Shown here piece by piece: positions 37,451 through 46,409 of a stretch of DNA of 57,073 bases. The DNA lies in the NCBI GenBank assembly GCA_027619545.1, contig JAQCFT010000001.1:1-57073 (forward strand). The letters run 5' to 3'. Made by a program: the position numbers and the translations under genes. Below the pieces are notes generated by a model. That model did no database searches, had not been told where the DNA came from, and saw only the letters and a list, made by a program, of their open reading frames with translations. Each line of letters starts with the position of its first letter. Positions within the stretch are counted from its first letter, which is position 1. Source of the DNA: Verrucomicrobiota bacterium. GTDB lineage: Bacteria; Verrucomicrobiota; Verrucomicrobiia; Limisphaerales; AAA164-E04.

Positions 37451-37931
37451 GACTCCCGATTCATAACAAATCAGGGCAAAGAAGCACCCTTTTTCCAGGA
37501 TTCCTTCAGGTGGGCACCAGACAGTCCGCTTCGACTTAGAAAAGCGCCTCTCAAATCCGCAAAACCAAGATCAGCTCCTTGAAACGACGTTTCCCTCAGA
37601 TTGGCATGACACAAATTGGCATGACTAAGGTCCGCGCCGATCAACACGCCCCGGGGAGATTCGCGACGGCAAGCAAACGATTGCCAAAACTCAGCCCGAT
37701 GGGGTGCACCGGTGCGGTTTCCCAATTAACAAACGTGATGTCAGCCTGACCAACCACCCTCAAGGATGCGATCCCTATGAGCCCCCCCCTCATAAAATGA
37801 TCCCTTGGCCGGGAAAGCCCGAGAAGTAGCGTACGAAAACTCTGAATGTTCATGACACTCGTGGTAAAGCGATTGATGTCTGGTTCCGCCTGAAAACCAG
37901 GCAGGATGCATGCACAACAGATCCAAAAAGG
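37451..37931. other. Region holding a pentapeptide-repeat remnant and otherwise no clear gene
   Basis: This 481-bp gap between the fructosamine kinase and lipoate ligase genes contains short frames only. The pentapeptide-like frame at 37471-37725 is the one recognisable piece. The rest (about 37726-37931) shows no family and no RNA. Confidence 0.45.
37471..37725 (-). CDS. Possible pentapeptide-repeat fragment
   Basis: An 84-codon frame contains a pentapeptide-repeat run (GADLSHANLCHANLRETSFQ and about five further A(D/N)LxX units to residue 74). The frame begins with TTG directly after an in-frame stop and has no ribosome site; a GTG at the start of the repeat run is another possible start. 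It is shorter than usual pentapeptide proteins and probably a decayed remnant, though a small true gene cannot be excluded. Confidence 0.35.
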   Translation of the reverse strand: MGNRTGAPHRAEFWQSFACRRESPRGVLIGADLSHANLCHANLRETSFQGADLGFADLRGAFLSRSGLSGAHLKESWKKGASLP

Positions 37932-38618
37932 TTACCGTCGCCGAATAAACATTTCGGACTGATAACGTTCTGAAGCCAACAGATCAATATGATGCCGGTC
38001 ATTGTCGGCGAGATGCACCATCGACCACTCTATTCCGTATTTTTCTGTTCCAACCCTTTTGAGGGCGTCTTGCCAAGCTGCTCGCCCCAGCCCCTGTGAG
38101 GTCCCAGGCAGCTGAACCGATCCCTGAATCAGCAATCCCTGCTTGGTGCGACGTTGCGCTGCGCCGGCAACTTTAAATCCTTTGTAAAGGACGTCATGCT
38201 TTTCAGCTCCTATGAAACACTGGCCAGGCCCGGAAACAATTGCTTCCTCAGCAAGCGAAGTCTCCAATCCCATGGACTGGAAACTGGCATTCAACCAGCT
38301 GTGCATGCGGCAGTAACTTTCACATGCTTTCAAGCGATACCAATCACTGGTGATGGGAATCGCAACGCAATAGGTCCAGTCACTGACATGAGACACCAAT
38401 CCGCCACCAGTCAGCCGCCGCACCAGAGGACGAACTGGGGTGAGCGCAGCAATCTCTTCATAGGATTGAAAATACCCAAACGACATCGCTTCCATGTCCC
38501 ATCCATAGCAACGCAATACCGGCGTGCGGCGTTCGTTTGCCACGGAAAGCAGGTATTCATCGGTCGCCATGTTGTCCCATGGCGAACCCAGCGGTGATAT
38601 GAGGAGTCCCCATTGCAT
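37932..38618 (-). CDS. Lipoate-protein ligase family protein
   Basis: The 228-residue protein belongs to the LplA/LipB/BirA fold. The lipoyl-AMP binding signature RRLTGGGLVSHVSDWTY (about 67-83) and the catalytic-type lysine in KVAGAAQRRTKQG (about 149-161) are present. It could attach lipoate to GcvH (3792-4178) or to 2-oxoacid dehydrogenase subunits, or be an octanoyltransferase. It lacks the C-terminal accessory domain of E. coli LplA. It is divergent from the MidA-like gene, starts 79 bp apart. Confidence 0.85.
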   Translation of the reverse strand: MQWGLLISPLGSPWDNMATDEYLLSVANERRTPVLRCYGWDMEAMSFGYFQSYEEIAALTPVRPLVRRLTGGGLVSHVSDWTYCVAIPITSDWYRLKACESYCRMHSWLNASFQSMGLETSLAEEAIVSGPGQCFIGAEKHDVLYKGFKVAGAAQRRTKQGLLIQGSVQLPGTSQGLGRAAWQDALKRVGTEKYGIEWSMVHLADNDRHHIDLLASERYQSEMFIRRR

Positions 38619-38696
38619 GCCAAGAACTATGATCCAAGCGTAGGTTCAATCAAGTTCGGTCTGTTCGGAAGGCAAATTTTCCATAAGAATCATCGA

Positions 38697-39809
38697 ATGG
38701 AGCGTCCATTGGAAGCATACCTCAGACAGCACATGGAAAAACATGGACCGATGCCCTTTGATCGATTCATGGAAGCCGCACTTTACCATCCGGACTGGGG
38801 ATACTATGAATCCGTGAAGACCGTCATCGGACGGAAGGGCGATTTTCAAACCAGCGTCAGTGTCGGCTCTTTATTTGGAGAACTGCTGGCAAGAACATTT
38901 CTCAGTTGGCAAGAAAGAGAAGAACCCTGCCAATGGATGGAATGCGGTGCGCATCACGGTCAATTGGCAGAGGATATCCTGGGTTTTCTGGATAAAGAAA
39001 ACATCCTGAACACCACAGGCATCCAGTACTTCATCTTTGAACCATCGTCAAAACGAGACGCCATCCAACAGAAACGCCTGAACAAGTTCAAAGGTAAGGT
39101 GACATGGCTGCGAACCTGGGAGGAAGTCAAAGACCAATTTGAAAAAGGAGTGATTTTCTCCAATGAGCTGATGGATGCCTTCCCCGTGAAACGATTTGCA
39201 TGGAATAAACAAGAAGCTTGCTGGAAGGAATGCACCGTGGTGGCATCAGGCAATAGTTTCGATTGGACACAGATAAAACTCGACACAACCTTGAAGCTGC
39301 CTTGGCTTACCGCAGAAGATCAGACAAAAATCGAATCCCTCTTACCCGACCAATACATCATTGAATGCGCACCGGCAGCGGATGCATGGTGGCGCCAAGC
39401 AGCAAGTGTCCTGCGGGAAGGCCATTTGATAACCTTGGATTACGGCTTTACCGACCTCGAAAAGTTTTCCCCCCGCCGCACAAAGGGCACATTGAGAACA
39501 TATGACCGGCACCGATTGGGGGAAGATGTCCTGATAGATGTCGGAGAAAAGGATCTGACAGCTCATGTAGATTTTACAAGCCTGCAAAAGATCGGTGAGG
39601 ACGAGGGGCTGGAAACCGTCTCAATGATTTCACAGGAAAAATTCATGCACGGATGCCTGGAACGGATGCTGACGAAGGGAGTGAATCCATCGCCCGATCA
39701 AATCAGGCAATTTCAAACCTTGATGCATCCTGAGCACTTTGGGCGGGCTTTCAAGGTGCTTATTCAAAGAAGGCCCCCAAACTCGAATTTAACCGGATTG
39801 ACGGAGTGA
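38697..39809 (+). CDS. SAM-dependent methyltransferase, MidA/NDUFAF7-like (DUF185)
   Basis: The 370-residue protein shows the MidA family layout: PLEAYLRQHMEKHGPMPFDRF and ALYHPDWGYY at the N-terminus, GDFQTSVSVGSLFGELLAR, a motif I variant MECGAHHGQLAEDIL, and FSNELMDAFPVKRF. The mitochondrial relative methylates an arginine of complex I; the bacterial target is unknown. The start at 38697 begins the conserved part; an earlier ATG at 38613 would overlap the divergent ligase start. Its 3' end overlaps the convergent lipoprotein gene by 21 bases. Confidence 0.87.
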   Translation: MERPLEAYLRQHMEKHGPMPFDRFMEAALYHPDWGYYESVKTVIGRKGDFQTSVSVGSLFGELLARTFLSWQEREEPCQWMECGAHHGQLAEDILGFLDKENILNTTGIQYFIFEPSSKRDAIQQKRLNKFKGKVTWLRTWEEVKDQFEKGVIFSNELMDAFPVKRFAWNKQEACWKECTVVASGNSFDWTQIKLDTTLKLPWLTAEDQTKIESLLPDQYIIECAPAADAWWRQAASVLREGHLITLDYGFTDLEKFSPRRTKGTLRTYDRHRLGEDVLIDVGEKDLTAHVDFTSLQKIGEDEGLETVSMISQEKFMHGCLERMLTKGVNPSPDQIRQFQTLMHPEHFGRAFKVLIQRRPPNSNLTGLTE

Positions 39810-40181
39810 CGACGATGATGAAGAGACGGCGTTCTGCTCGGGCACCTTTTCTTCAGATCTGGAAAGAAAATCCACAACAGCTGTGTGCAGCGCCTTGGTT
39901 TCCAATCGCTGCCGCGGGGACAAATCGGTCTGCTTCCGCAGAGATTCCAGTTTGGCTTGCGCTCCTGCCAGATCATTGGAACGAACCGCGTTCAAAACCT
40001 CCTCCGCCAATTTGATTGATACCTCCCCGATTGCCGTGGATCCGGCTTGAGGCTCCGGTTTCTCATCAAAGGCCTGTTTGAATCCATACGTGTCCACCGG
40101 CGCAATAACCTTTCCACATCCCAGAAGGAAGCAGCAGAGCAACATTCCCATTCCAACCCAAATTGATATTCCTGATTTCAT
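39789..40181 (-). CDS. Small lipoprotein of unknown function
   Basis: The 130-residue protein has a lipoprotein signal: hydrophobic MGMLLCCFLLGCGK with a lipobox ending in Gly-Cys. The mature part is mostly helical and charged (EVLNAVRSNDLAGAQAKLES), followed by a Ser-rich tail. No family was recognised. The start at 40181 is chosen because it begins the signal and has GGAAA upstream. Its coding end overlaps the end of the MidA-like gene by 21 bases. Confidence 0.7.
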   Translation of the reverse strand: MKSGISIWVGMGMLLCCFLLGCGKVIAPVDTYGFKQAFDEKPEPQAGSTAIGEVSIKLAEEVLNAVRSNDLAGAQAKLESLRKQTDLSPRQRLETKALHTAVVDFLSRSEEKVPEQNAVSSSSSSLRQSG

Positions 40182-40294
40182 TTTCCAACATGCTATAACA
40201 GCAAACAAACTGCCAAGTTGCGGGTGAGAATGTAACTTTTTCCACCTCCGCGTCAAACTGGACAATGTCATTCCGGATGTTTTAACATGCCGAC

Positions 40295-41119
40295 ATGTCA
40301 GGTTTGGAAGATCACGCAGGAGACATCGTCAGGAAATCAAGAATGGGACTCAATGTGCCGTTAGAAACTATTCTTCAGAAAAGCGGTCTGAATCAGGAGG
40401 CGCTGGCCCGTTTTGAAGACAACGGCATGGTGGATAACGAGATCTCCTGGGAGGGGGTCTGCAAGCTCCTCGAACTGAGCCCAAAGAAATTCCAGGATGT
40501 TCTGAGCGGCTGGACACCGACTCCGGTTGCACAGGATTCGAGCCCACAACTCCGTCAGATTTCAACTGACGACGGCGGAATGCAGGTGAATGCGTTTCTG
40601 GTGTGGGATCTGAATTCCAGAGAAGCGGCATTGTTCGACACCGGATGGAACCCCGCCCCCATCAACGCCCTTCTAAAGGACCACTCACTGACCCTGAAGC
40701 ACCTTTTCATCACCCATCAGCATCACGACCATGTGGCGGCCATGACACCGTTACGCTCCGAACACCCCGAAATGCATCTCTGGGCACAGGGACAAGGAGT
40801 TCCAAGTCAATGCCAGGTAATTGATGGTCAAACTTTTACTCTTGGAAAACTTAACATCGAAGCACGATGGACACCCGGTCATGCCTCGGATGGGGTTACC
40901 TACATTGTTTCGGGCCTGACAGGAGCCCACCCGATAGCCGCCATAGTCGGCGACGCCATCTTTGCAGGTTCGATGGGCGGAGCACCAAAACACTTTGCGT
41001 TAGCCAAGAAAAAAGTCAGGGAAGTCGTCCTGGCACTGCCAGGGTCAACCCTGATATGCCCAGGCCACGGCCCCATGACCACGGTCGATCAGGAGAATCT
41101 GCACAATCCGTTGTTTTGA
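40295..41119 (+). CDS. Fusion of an XRE-like helix-turn-helix with a metallo-beta-lactamase hydrolase
   Basis: The 274-residue protein starts with an XRE-like segment (about 10-72: LETILQKSGLNQEALARFEDN to VLSGW). A glyoxalase II-like metallo-beta-lactamase domain follows (about 85-274). Metal residues are THQHHDH (140-146), GHASDG, GDAIF and CPGHGP, and DTGW precedes them. Such a pairing suggests either DNA-linked regulation by a hydrolase or a multimerisation domain. The helix-turn-helix assignment is by pattern and somewhat uncertain. It starts 114 bp from the divergent lipoprotein gene. Confidence 0.8.
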   Translation: MSGLEDHAGDIVRKSRMGLNVPLETILQKSGLNQEALARFEDNGMVDNEISWEGVCKLLELSPKKFQDVLSGWTPTPVAQDSSPQLRQISTDDGGMQVNAFLVWDLNSREAALFDTGWNPAPINALLKDHSLTLKHLFITHQHHDHVAAMTPLRSEHPEMHLWAQGQGVPSQCQVIDGQTFTLGKLNIEARWTPGHASDGVTYIVSGLTGAHPIAAIVGDAIFAGSMGGAPKHFALAKKKVREVVLALPGSTLICPGHGPMTTVDQENLHNPLF

Positions 41120-41311
41120 TGCCAGATGCGGCACTGAAAGCATGAGATGAGGTCTTGTCAGTTCGATGACTTCTGCTATTGACCGGATATTGCCCAGTTT
41201 TCGCGCGGGAAATGTAAAGAAATTAATGCAATTAGAGCTTGCTCCGAAGGGTCTTTTCACTTTGACTTCCCACTCCTCTGGCATGCCATGGGAAGATAAT
41301 TTGTTTGAGTC

Positions 41312-41926
41312 ATGGATTTATCGTTTATATTCGCTGTATTGGGCTTCGTATTGGTTGGTGTCTGTTATGCTTCCTTCGCGGAATGGAGTTTGCACCGTTA
41401 TGTCATGCACAAGCCTATCCCATTCTTTCAATATCCCTATAAAGCACATCATTGTGTGCATCACCGTCTTTTCAAAGCGGATCACTCCTACCACCTGGAA
41501 GGACGCAACGATATCGCATACCTGATCCCGATGGCTTGGTGGAACGGCCCGGTGCTGATTGCAGTGGCATCCTCCCCCTGGGCGCTGGCAGCTTGGGCGA
41601 CCAATTTCTGGCCTATGTATATCGGTGTAACGATCGCGATTGCTCTTTACTACGCCACTTACGAATATCTGCACTGGTGCATGCATTTACCCAAAGAGCG
41701 TGTTGTCGAACGGTCCGGATTCTTTTTCCGCCTGAATGGACATCACCTGTTGCACCATCGCTACATGCACCGAAACTTCAACGTCGTCTGCCCATTGGCC
41801 GATCTCTTGCTGGGCACGTTGATGCTCCGGTCCAAGGTCAAATTTGCACAGGCTACCGGACCGCACGTTCCTGATGTTCAGCCTATTGTCGCGAAAAGGG
41901 AACCTGTCGCCGAGGTTGCTGGCTAA
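41312..41926 (+). CDS. Fatty acid hydroxylase/sterol desaturase superfamily membrane protein
   Basis: The 204-residue protein has several hydrophobic helices and the histidine clusters of di-iron membrane hydroxylases: HRYVMH (about 28-33), HHCVHHRLF (about 46-54), HWCMH (about 121-125) and HHLLHHRYMHR (about 144-154). It would hydroxylate or desaturate a lipid, carotenoid or fatty acid in the membrane. The specific substrate is unknown. It lies in the same region as the luxC/luxE-like genes, though not in an operon with them. Confidence 0.87.
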   Translation: MDLSFIFAVLGFVLVGVCYASFAEWSLHRYVMHKPIPFFQYPYKAHHCVHHRLFKADHSYHLEGRNDIAYLIPMAWWNGPVLIAVASSPWALAAWATNFWPMYIGVTIAIALYYATYEYLHWCMHLPKERVVERSGFFFRLNGHHLLHHRYMHRNFNVVCPLADLLLGTLMLRSKVKFAQATGPHVPDVQPIVAKREPVAEVAG

Positions 41927-42012
41927 TTTCAGATTCCTGGTTGACTGCTTCTTTTCCATAAAACAGCTGAGATAACATTGGAATTCGGGCGTTCAATCCA
42001 TAGAATGCCCGC

Positions 42013-43389
42013 ATGCAAATTACGGATCTGAATCCATCGGACGGCATTGGCGCCAGTGGATGGATGGTGGAAATGGAAGGCTTTCGCATCCTGCTGGATG
42101 CCGGGGTCAACCCCAAACTGGAAGGTTGGGCCGGGGTCCCCATGTATGACAAAGTCAAGGACCACCCCCTTGACGCCATCGCCATTTCCCATTGCCACCA
42201 CGACCATGTAGGATCACTTCCGGTCGCGTTGAAATACTTTCCACAAGCTCATGTTCTGATGACAGAGCTGAGCTATTTCATTGTGGAAAGAGTGCTGCAC
42301 AACTCCGTCAATGTCATGATCCGACAGAAGGAGGAACTTGGAATTCGCGAATACCCGCTTTATTCTCATCGCGAACTGGATGATATCGCCCATATTTTTC
42401 AAGGATACCGCTACAACCGGGAAATTGAATGGGCCGCTCCCAGCAGGGCACGCCGCGGCAAACAATCACCCACCCTTGAATTTTTTGACGCCGGTCATGC
42501 ATTGGGATCAGCAGGCATCATGCTGCGTTCCGACCATGAAACGATGTTCTACACGGGCGATGTCTGTTTCCAGGATCAAACCATCCTGAAGGGTGCCCGG
42601 TTCGAAGACGTCTCTGCGGATGTTTTGATTCTGGAAACCACACGTGGTGAACGCGAAGTGCCAAAAGGTCAGACGCGCGCGACAGAAATAGAACGTTTGA
42701 CCGGGGACATCATGGAGGTTCTGGAAAACAAAGGCTGCGTCCTCATTCCCACCTTCGCTCTGGGGCGCACCCAGGAAATCCTGGCGCACCTGGCCTTGAT
42801 GACTCGTGAAGGCAAACTGAAGCCACAACCGATCTTCATCGGCGGCATGGGTAGGGTATTCACCGAGATCTACGACCTCGAATCCCATCGGGCTCACCGA
42901 AATCACACCAACCTGCAGTTGCACGAAGCCCTCAACCTGACAGTGCTGGACTACAAGCAACTGGAAAAAATCAGGCTCAAGGGTGGACGCTTGTTTGTCA
43001 TGACCGCCGGCATGATGAACGAAAATACAGCGGCGCATGAACTGGCGCTTCGCCTTGCAGGAGAAGAAAAGCACGCCATTTTCTTCGTTGGTTATGCCGA
43101 CCCCTCCACTCCGGCAGGCAGACTCAGGGCGGCCGAACCAGGCAAACCTTTCCTCTTCAGCGCTTCTGGTGGAGAGTTAACCAGAAAATGCCGCATGGAA
43201 GAATACGACCTCACCGCACATGCCAATCGCGACGAATTGCTGAATTTTGTCGGAACCGTGGATCCCAAGGTTGTCATCCTGGGACACGGCGAACCCGACT
43301 CCAAAGCCTGGTTCGCCGATCAAATCAAATCCAAACACCCGAAGATCAAGGTCGTCATCACCGACCCTGGCAAGCCCGTGGAATGTTGA
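42013..43389 (+). CDS. Beta-CASP metallo-beta-lactamase ribonuclease-like protein
   Basis: The 458-residue protein has a metallo-beta-lactamase domain with SHCHHDHVGS (His60, His62, Asp64, His65), FDAGHALGSAG and TGDVCFQD. A beta-CASP segment follows (about 205-385: IPTFALGRTQEILAHL, FVMTAGMM), and a late ILGHGEPDS. This matches the CPSF/YSH1 type of RNA-processing nuclease, which cleaves or trims RNA. DNA-acting relatives exist. It lies 86 bp after the hydroxylase gene and is convergent with the ThuA gene. Confidence 0.88.
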   Translation: MQITDLNPSDGIGASGWMVEMEGFRILLDAGVNPKLEGWAGVPMYDKVKDHPLDAIAISHCHHDHVGSLPVALKYFPQAHVLMTELSYFIVERVLHNSVNVMIRQKEELGIREYPLYSHRELDDIAHIFQGYRYNREIEWAAPSRARRGKQSPTLEFFDAGHALGSAGIMLRSDHETMFYTGDVCFQDQTILKGARFEDVSADVLILETTRGEREVPKGQTRATEIERLTGDIMEVLENKGCVLIPTFALGRTQEILAHLALMTREGKLKPQPIFIGGMGRVFTEIYDLESHRAHRNHTNLQLHEALNLTVLDYKQLEKIRLKGGRLFVMTAGMMNENTAAHELALRLAGEEKHAIFFVGYADPSTPAGRLRAAEPGKPFLFSASGGELTRKCRMEEYDLTAHANRDELLNFVGTVDPKVVILGHGEPDSKAWFADQIKSKHPKIKVVITDPGKPVEC

Positions 43390-43402
43390 TTTCCCTGGGG
43401 GG

Positions 43403-44188
43403 TTATTCCTCCAACCGATCGCAGGACCAAAGCAAACCACGCCCCACGGCCAGCAAAAAGTTTTTGTCTCGGAATGTGGAATCGTTGTGACCGTAGGTCG
43501 TGCCGAAAATGCGAGTCCCCTCAAAATCATTCACCCACATGACGGGATGTGCTTTGCCGTCCCGCTCGCTGATGCTGATCGTCAATGCCTGCGCACTCGG
43601 CCACAGTTTTTCGATGATGTAAAGCTCGTCCTTGGGAGAAGTCCAATCTTCGGGGAATCCTTGCATGATCGGGTGATTCGGAGCCACCACCTGAACAGGA
43701 TACTCGTCCTGATGATCATGCCGGCGACTGGTGACGCCCAAAAACTGACGCCAGTCATCAAAAGGCGCCGAACGATAAGTATGCATTGCACAATGAATCA
43801 CCACAGCCGGTACTCCTGATTTATGTGCTTCGGTAATGCTTTTGACGTATTCTTCGTCATTGGTGTCCGCAAAGCATTCGTTGTGAACCACCACATCAAA
43901 TTTTTTGGCCCAGTCCGCATCCTTATAGAGGTCGATTTGCCCGCGGGTACCATTCCCACCCTCATGAATCACCGTCCAGTCAATATCGGCATAAGGCTTC
44001 AAACCTTCTTGAAGAGCTTGAGATTGAACTGCGTAATTATGGCAACAACCACCCGTCACCAACAAAGCCTTGATCGGTTTGTCACCGGATTTGTGGTGAT
44101 CGGCATGGAGTGGACCAGAAAAACAACATGCAACAGCCAAAACCGCTGACGCAATCGACAATAGCGAGGTGTAACCGGGAAATTTCAT
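43403..44188 (-). CDS. Exported ThuA-domain protein
   Basis: The 261-residue protein has a signal peptide (LLSIASAVLAVACCFSGPLHA) and a ThuA (trehalose utilisation) domain: IKALLVTGGCCHNY, VVIHCAMHTYR, APNHPIMQGFP, ISERDGKAHPVMWVNDFEGTRIFGTTYGHND. The fold is glutamine-amidotransferase-like, and the family is abundant in this phylum and often exported. No biochemical role is certain; sugar metabolism is suggested by its name only. The frame extends to 44302, but 44188 starts the signal peptide. Confidence 0.86.
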   Translation of the reverse strand: MKFPGYTSLLSIASAVLAVACCFSGPLHADHHKSGDKPIKALLVTGGCCHNYAVQSQALQEGLKPYADIDWTVIHEGGNGTRGQIDLYKDADWAKKFDVVVHNECFADTNDEEYVKSITEAHKSGVPAVVIHCAMHTYRSAPFDDWRQFLGVTSRRHDHQDEYPVQVVAPNHPIMQGFPEDWTSPKDELYIIEKLWPSAQALTISISERDGKAHPVMWVNDFEGTRIFGTTYGHNDSTFRDKNFLLAVGRGLLWSCDRLEE

Positions 44189-44386
44189 GGCGCTACCATG
44201 CAGGGATCGAATGGGAAAAACAAGTCTCCATTCGTTGATCCCTGAACGGCCGACCAATGGAAAGGAGTTCATCTTCCATGCCTCCTGTAACCAGCCAACC
44301 ACTTGATAACGTCTAACGAAACACCATTGCTGACTTCACCGAAACTGATGGTGAAGCAAAAATGAAAACACCAAAAAGGTTCCAGC

Positions 44387-45367
44387 ATGAAAACTTTCAT
44401 TCAATCCACACAATTAACCGCCGCTATTCTACTGAGTTGCGCCAGCGGGTCAGTCGGAACAGTCTCCATCACCGCTCATGACGGTCATCCTTCCGGGGCA
44501 TCCCATGTCGTGGCCAATCAACTCCCGCCAGAGCCAGGAAGGGTTCAAATGGAAACCAACTCCACCCACCGTATCATCCGAAGCAACGGCATCCCAAACC
44601 ACGGAGTGGGACAATTTCCAAACCGTAGAAATCCAAACAGCATCCGCGCTCAAAATTATACGTTTCGCATACCTCTGAATCCACAAAAAGCGGCCCGCCC
44701 CGTTGAACTCAACAGACAACCCTGGGGCATCGCCATCAACGGAGTGTTGTTCGATCCAGGCACGGCTGAATACTGGCAAGGCGACCGTTCCGGGGACTGG
44801 AATTACGAAGCGCTCAGCGGAAAGGTGAACCTTGGTCTGGATTCAAACCATGCCCATGTGCAACCCAACGGAGCATATCACTATCACGGACTACCAACCG
44901 GCCTGTGGAAAACGCTCTCCATGGGCAAACCCGGGATGCACCTCCTTGGTTGGGCGGCGGATGGGTTTCCCATCTACGGTCCCTATGCGTATCAGAGTCC
45001 GAATGATCCCGGCAGCCCATTGATCAAAATGAAATCTTCCTACCACCTGAAACCCGCCCCACGAGCCAGTGGGCCTGGAGGCCAACCGGACGGCACCTTT
45101 ACCGCGGACTACCAATACGCCCCTGGATCAGGAGATCTGGACGAATGCGGAGGTAGAACAGGCGTGACCCCCGAATATCCTCAAGGCACTTACTACTACG
45201 TTTTGACAGAGGATTACCCATTCATCCCGCGCTTTTTCCGCGGTGAACCCGACTCAAGCTTTCGGCGTCGGGGTCCTGGAGCTGTGCCACCACGCGGCCT
45301 CCGCCAAGGACCACCCATCCGCGGCACCGGGCAAGGTCGTCGCGCCCCAAGACGCCCAAGGCTCTGA
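44387..45367 (+). CDS. Exported YHYH-domain protein
   Basis: The 326-residue protein has a signal peptide (MKTFIQSTQLTAAILLSCASG) and a YHYH domain around GAYHYHGLPTG, with PYAYQSPNDPGSP and DLDECGGRTGVTPEYPQGTYYYVLTEDYPF. The family often carries copper-site-like His and Tyr residues, and its role is unsettled. The last 30 residues (RRRGPGAVPPRGLRQGPPIR and on) form a strongly basic Pro/Gly-rich tail that is unusual for this domain. It is on the same strand as hisH, 58 bp upstream. Confidence 0.85.
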   Translation: MKTFIQSTQLTAAILLSCASGSVGTVSITAHDGHPSGASHVVANQLPPEPGRVQMETNSTHRIIRSNGIPNHGVGQFPNRRNPNSIRAQNYTFRIPLNPQKAARPVELNRQPWGIAINGVLFDPGTAEYWQGDRSGDWNYEALSGKVNLGLDSNHAHVQPNGAYHYHGLPTGLWKTLSMGKPGMHLLGWAADGFPIYGPYAYQSPNDPGSPLIKMKSSYHLKPAPRASGPGGQPDGTFTADYQYAPGSGDLDECGGRTGVTPEYPQGTYYYVLTEDYPFIPRFFRGEPDSSFRRRGPGAVPPRGLRQGPPIRGTGQGRRAPRRPRL

Positions 45368-45425
45368 TGCGCCCCGAAAAGTCTTTAGGCTTTATTCTGA
45401 AACCCCACATGCTTAAAGTCCGTTC

Positions 45426-46040
45426 GTGATTGCGTTGATCGATTATGGAGCGGGGAATCTTCGAAGTGTCCACAAGGCGTTGCTGCATTTGGGAGTGAAG
45501 GTCCGACTTGTCAGGGAACCTTCGGAACTAAAGGGGTGCCCTGGCATTGTCCTGCCCGGCGTGGGAGCGTTTGATGACTGCTCCCAGGCATTGCAGGGGC
45601 AATCCTTGATGGAGGCAACCCGCGAACGCATTCAGGAAGGTGCGTGGTTTCTAGGGATTTGTGTCGGTTATCAAATCCTGTTCGAACGCAGCGAGGAATT
45701 TCAAAGCACATCATCCGGATTTGGTTTGTTCAAGGGCTCCGTGGTGCGCTTCCCCGATAAACCCGGGCTCAAGGTCCCGCAGATCGGCTGGAATCAGGTG
45801 AAATACACCCAGGATGACTGTCCTATTTTCAAAGGCATTCCCGACAACAGCCACTTCTACTTTGTGCACAGCTATCATCCCAAACCGGAAGATGCTTCCA
45901 TTATTGCGGGAGAAACGGACTATGAAGTGACCTTCGCCTCGGCGGTGTGGAAAGACCGGGTTTTCGCCACCCAATTTCACCCTGAGAAAAGTCAGGCGAT
46001 AGGGCTTCAACTGCTGAAGAACTTTGTGGAGTTGGTTTAG
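45426..46040 (+). CDS. hisH: Imidazole glycerol phosphate synthase glutaminase subunit
   Basis: The 204-residue glutaminase supplies ammonia to HisF for histidine biosynthesis. The triad is visible: Cys79 in GICVGYQ (the usual form is GICLGMQ), and His and Glu in FHPEKS (about 187-191). IDYGAGNLRSV starts the protein as in all HisH. The GTG start has no strong ribosome site. No hisF or other his gene is adjacent. Its stop overlaps the convergent queD stop by 4 bases. Confidence 0.93.
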   Translation: MIALIDYGAGNLRSVHKALLHLGVKVRLVREPSELKGCPGIVLPGVGAFDDCSQALQGQSLMEATRERIQEGAWFLGICVGYQILFERSEEFQSTSSGFGLFKGSVVRFPDKPGLKVPQIGWNQVKYTQDDCPIFKGIPDNSHFYFVHSYHPKPEDASIIAGETDYEVTFASAVWKDRVFATQFHPEKSQAIGLQLLKNFVELV

Positions 46041-46393
46041 CTGCCATTGTAAACACACCGGGCAGTGCAGGTCTCGGCAACTTCGATGGTTTTCAACATC
46101 GGCAGTTCCGGCTTGAGGCGTTTCCAGATCCAAATGGCGACATTCTCGCTGGTCGGATTCTCAAGCCCCTCAATTTCGTTCAGATAATAGTGATCGAGCT
46201 GCTCCCAGAGCGGACGAAAGGCTTTTGAAATATCTGCATAATCCATTACCCATCCGAATGCCGGATCCACCGGGCCTTCAACGACCACTTCCACCTGAAA
46301 GCTGTGTCCGTGCAGGCGGCGACATTTGTGCGTCTCCGGCAAACCGGGCAACAGATGCGCCGCCTCAAATTGAAATGTCTTTCTAAGTTCCAT
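46037..46393 (-). CDS. queD: 6-carboxy-5,6,7,8-tetrahydropterin synthase (QueD family)
   Basis: The 118-residue enzyme belongs to the QueD/PTPS family, which converts dihydroneopterin triphosphate to carboxytetrahydropterin in queuosine synthesis. Zinc ligands are His13, His28 and His30 (FEAAHLLPG, RLHGHSF), Cys24 is the catalytic residue, and LDHYYLNE and PTSENVAIW follow. It is 16 bp downstream of luxC on the same strand. No other que gene lies in the window, so queuosine or another pterin role cannot be settled by context. Confidence 0.93.
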   Translation of the reverse strand: MELRKTFQFEAAHLLPGLPETHKCRRLHGHSFQVEVVVEGPVDPAFGWVMDYADISKAFRPLWEQLDHYYLNEIEGLENPTSENVAIWIWKRLKPELPMLKTIEVAETCTARCVYNGS

Positions 46394-46409
46394 ATCTAAA
46401 TTTCATCCA

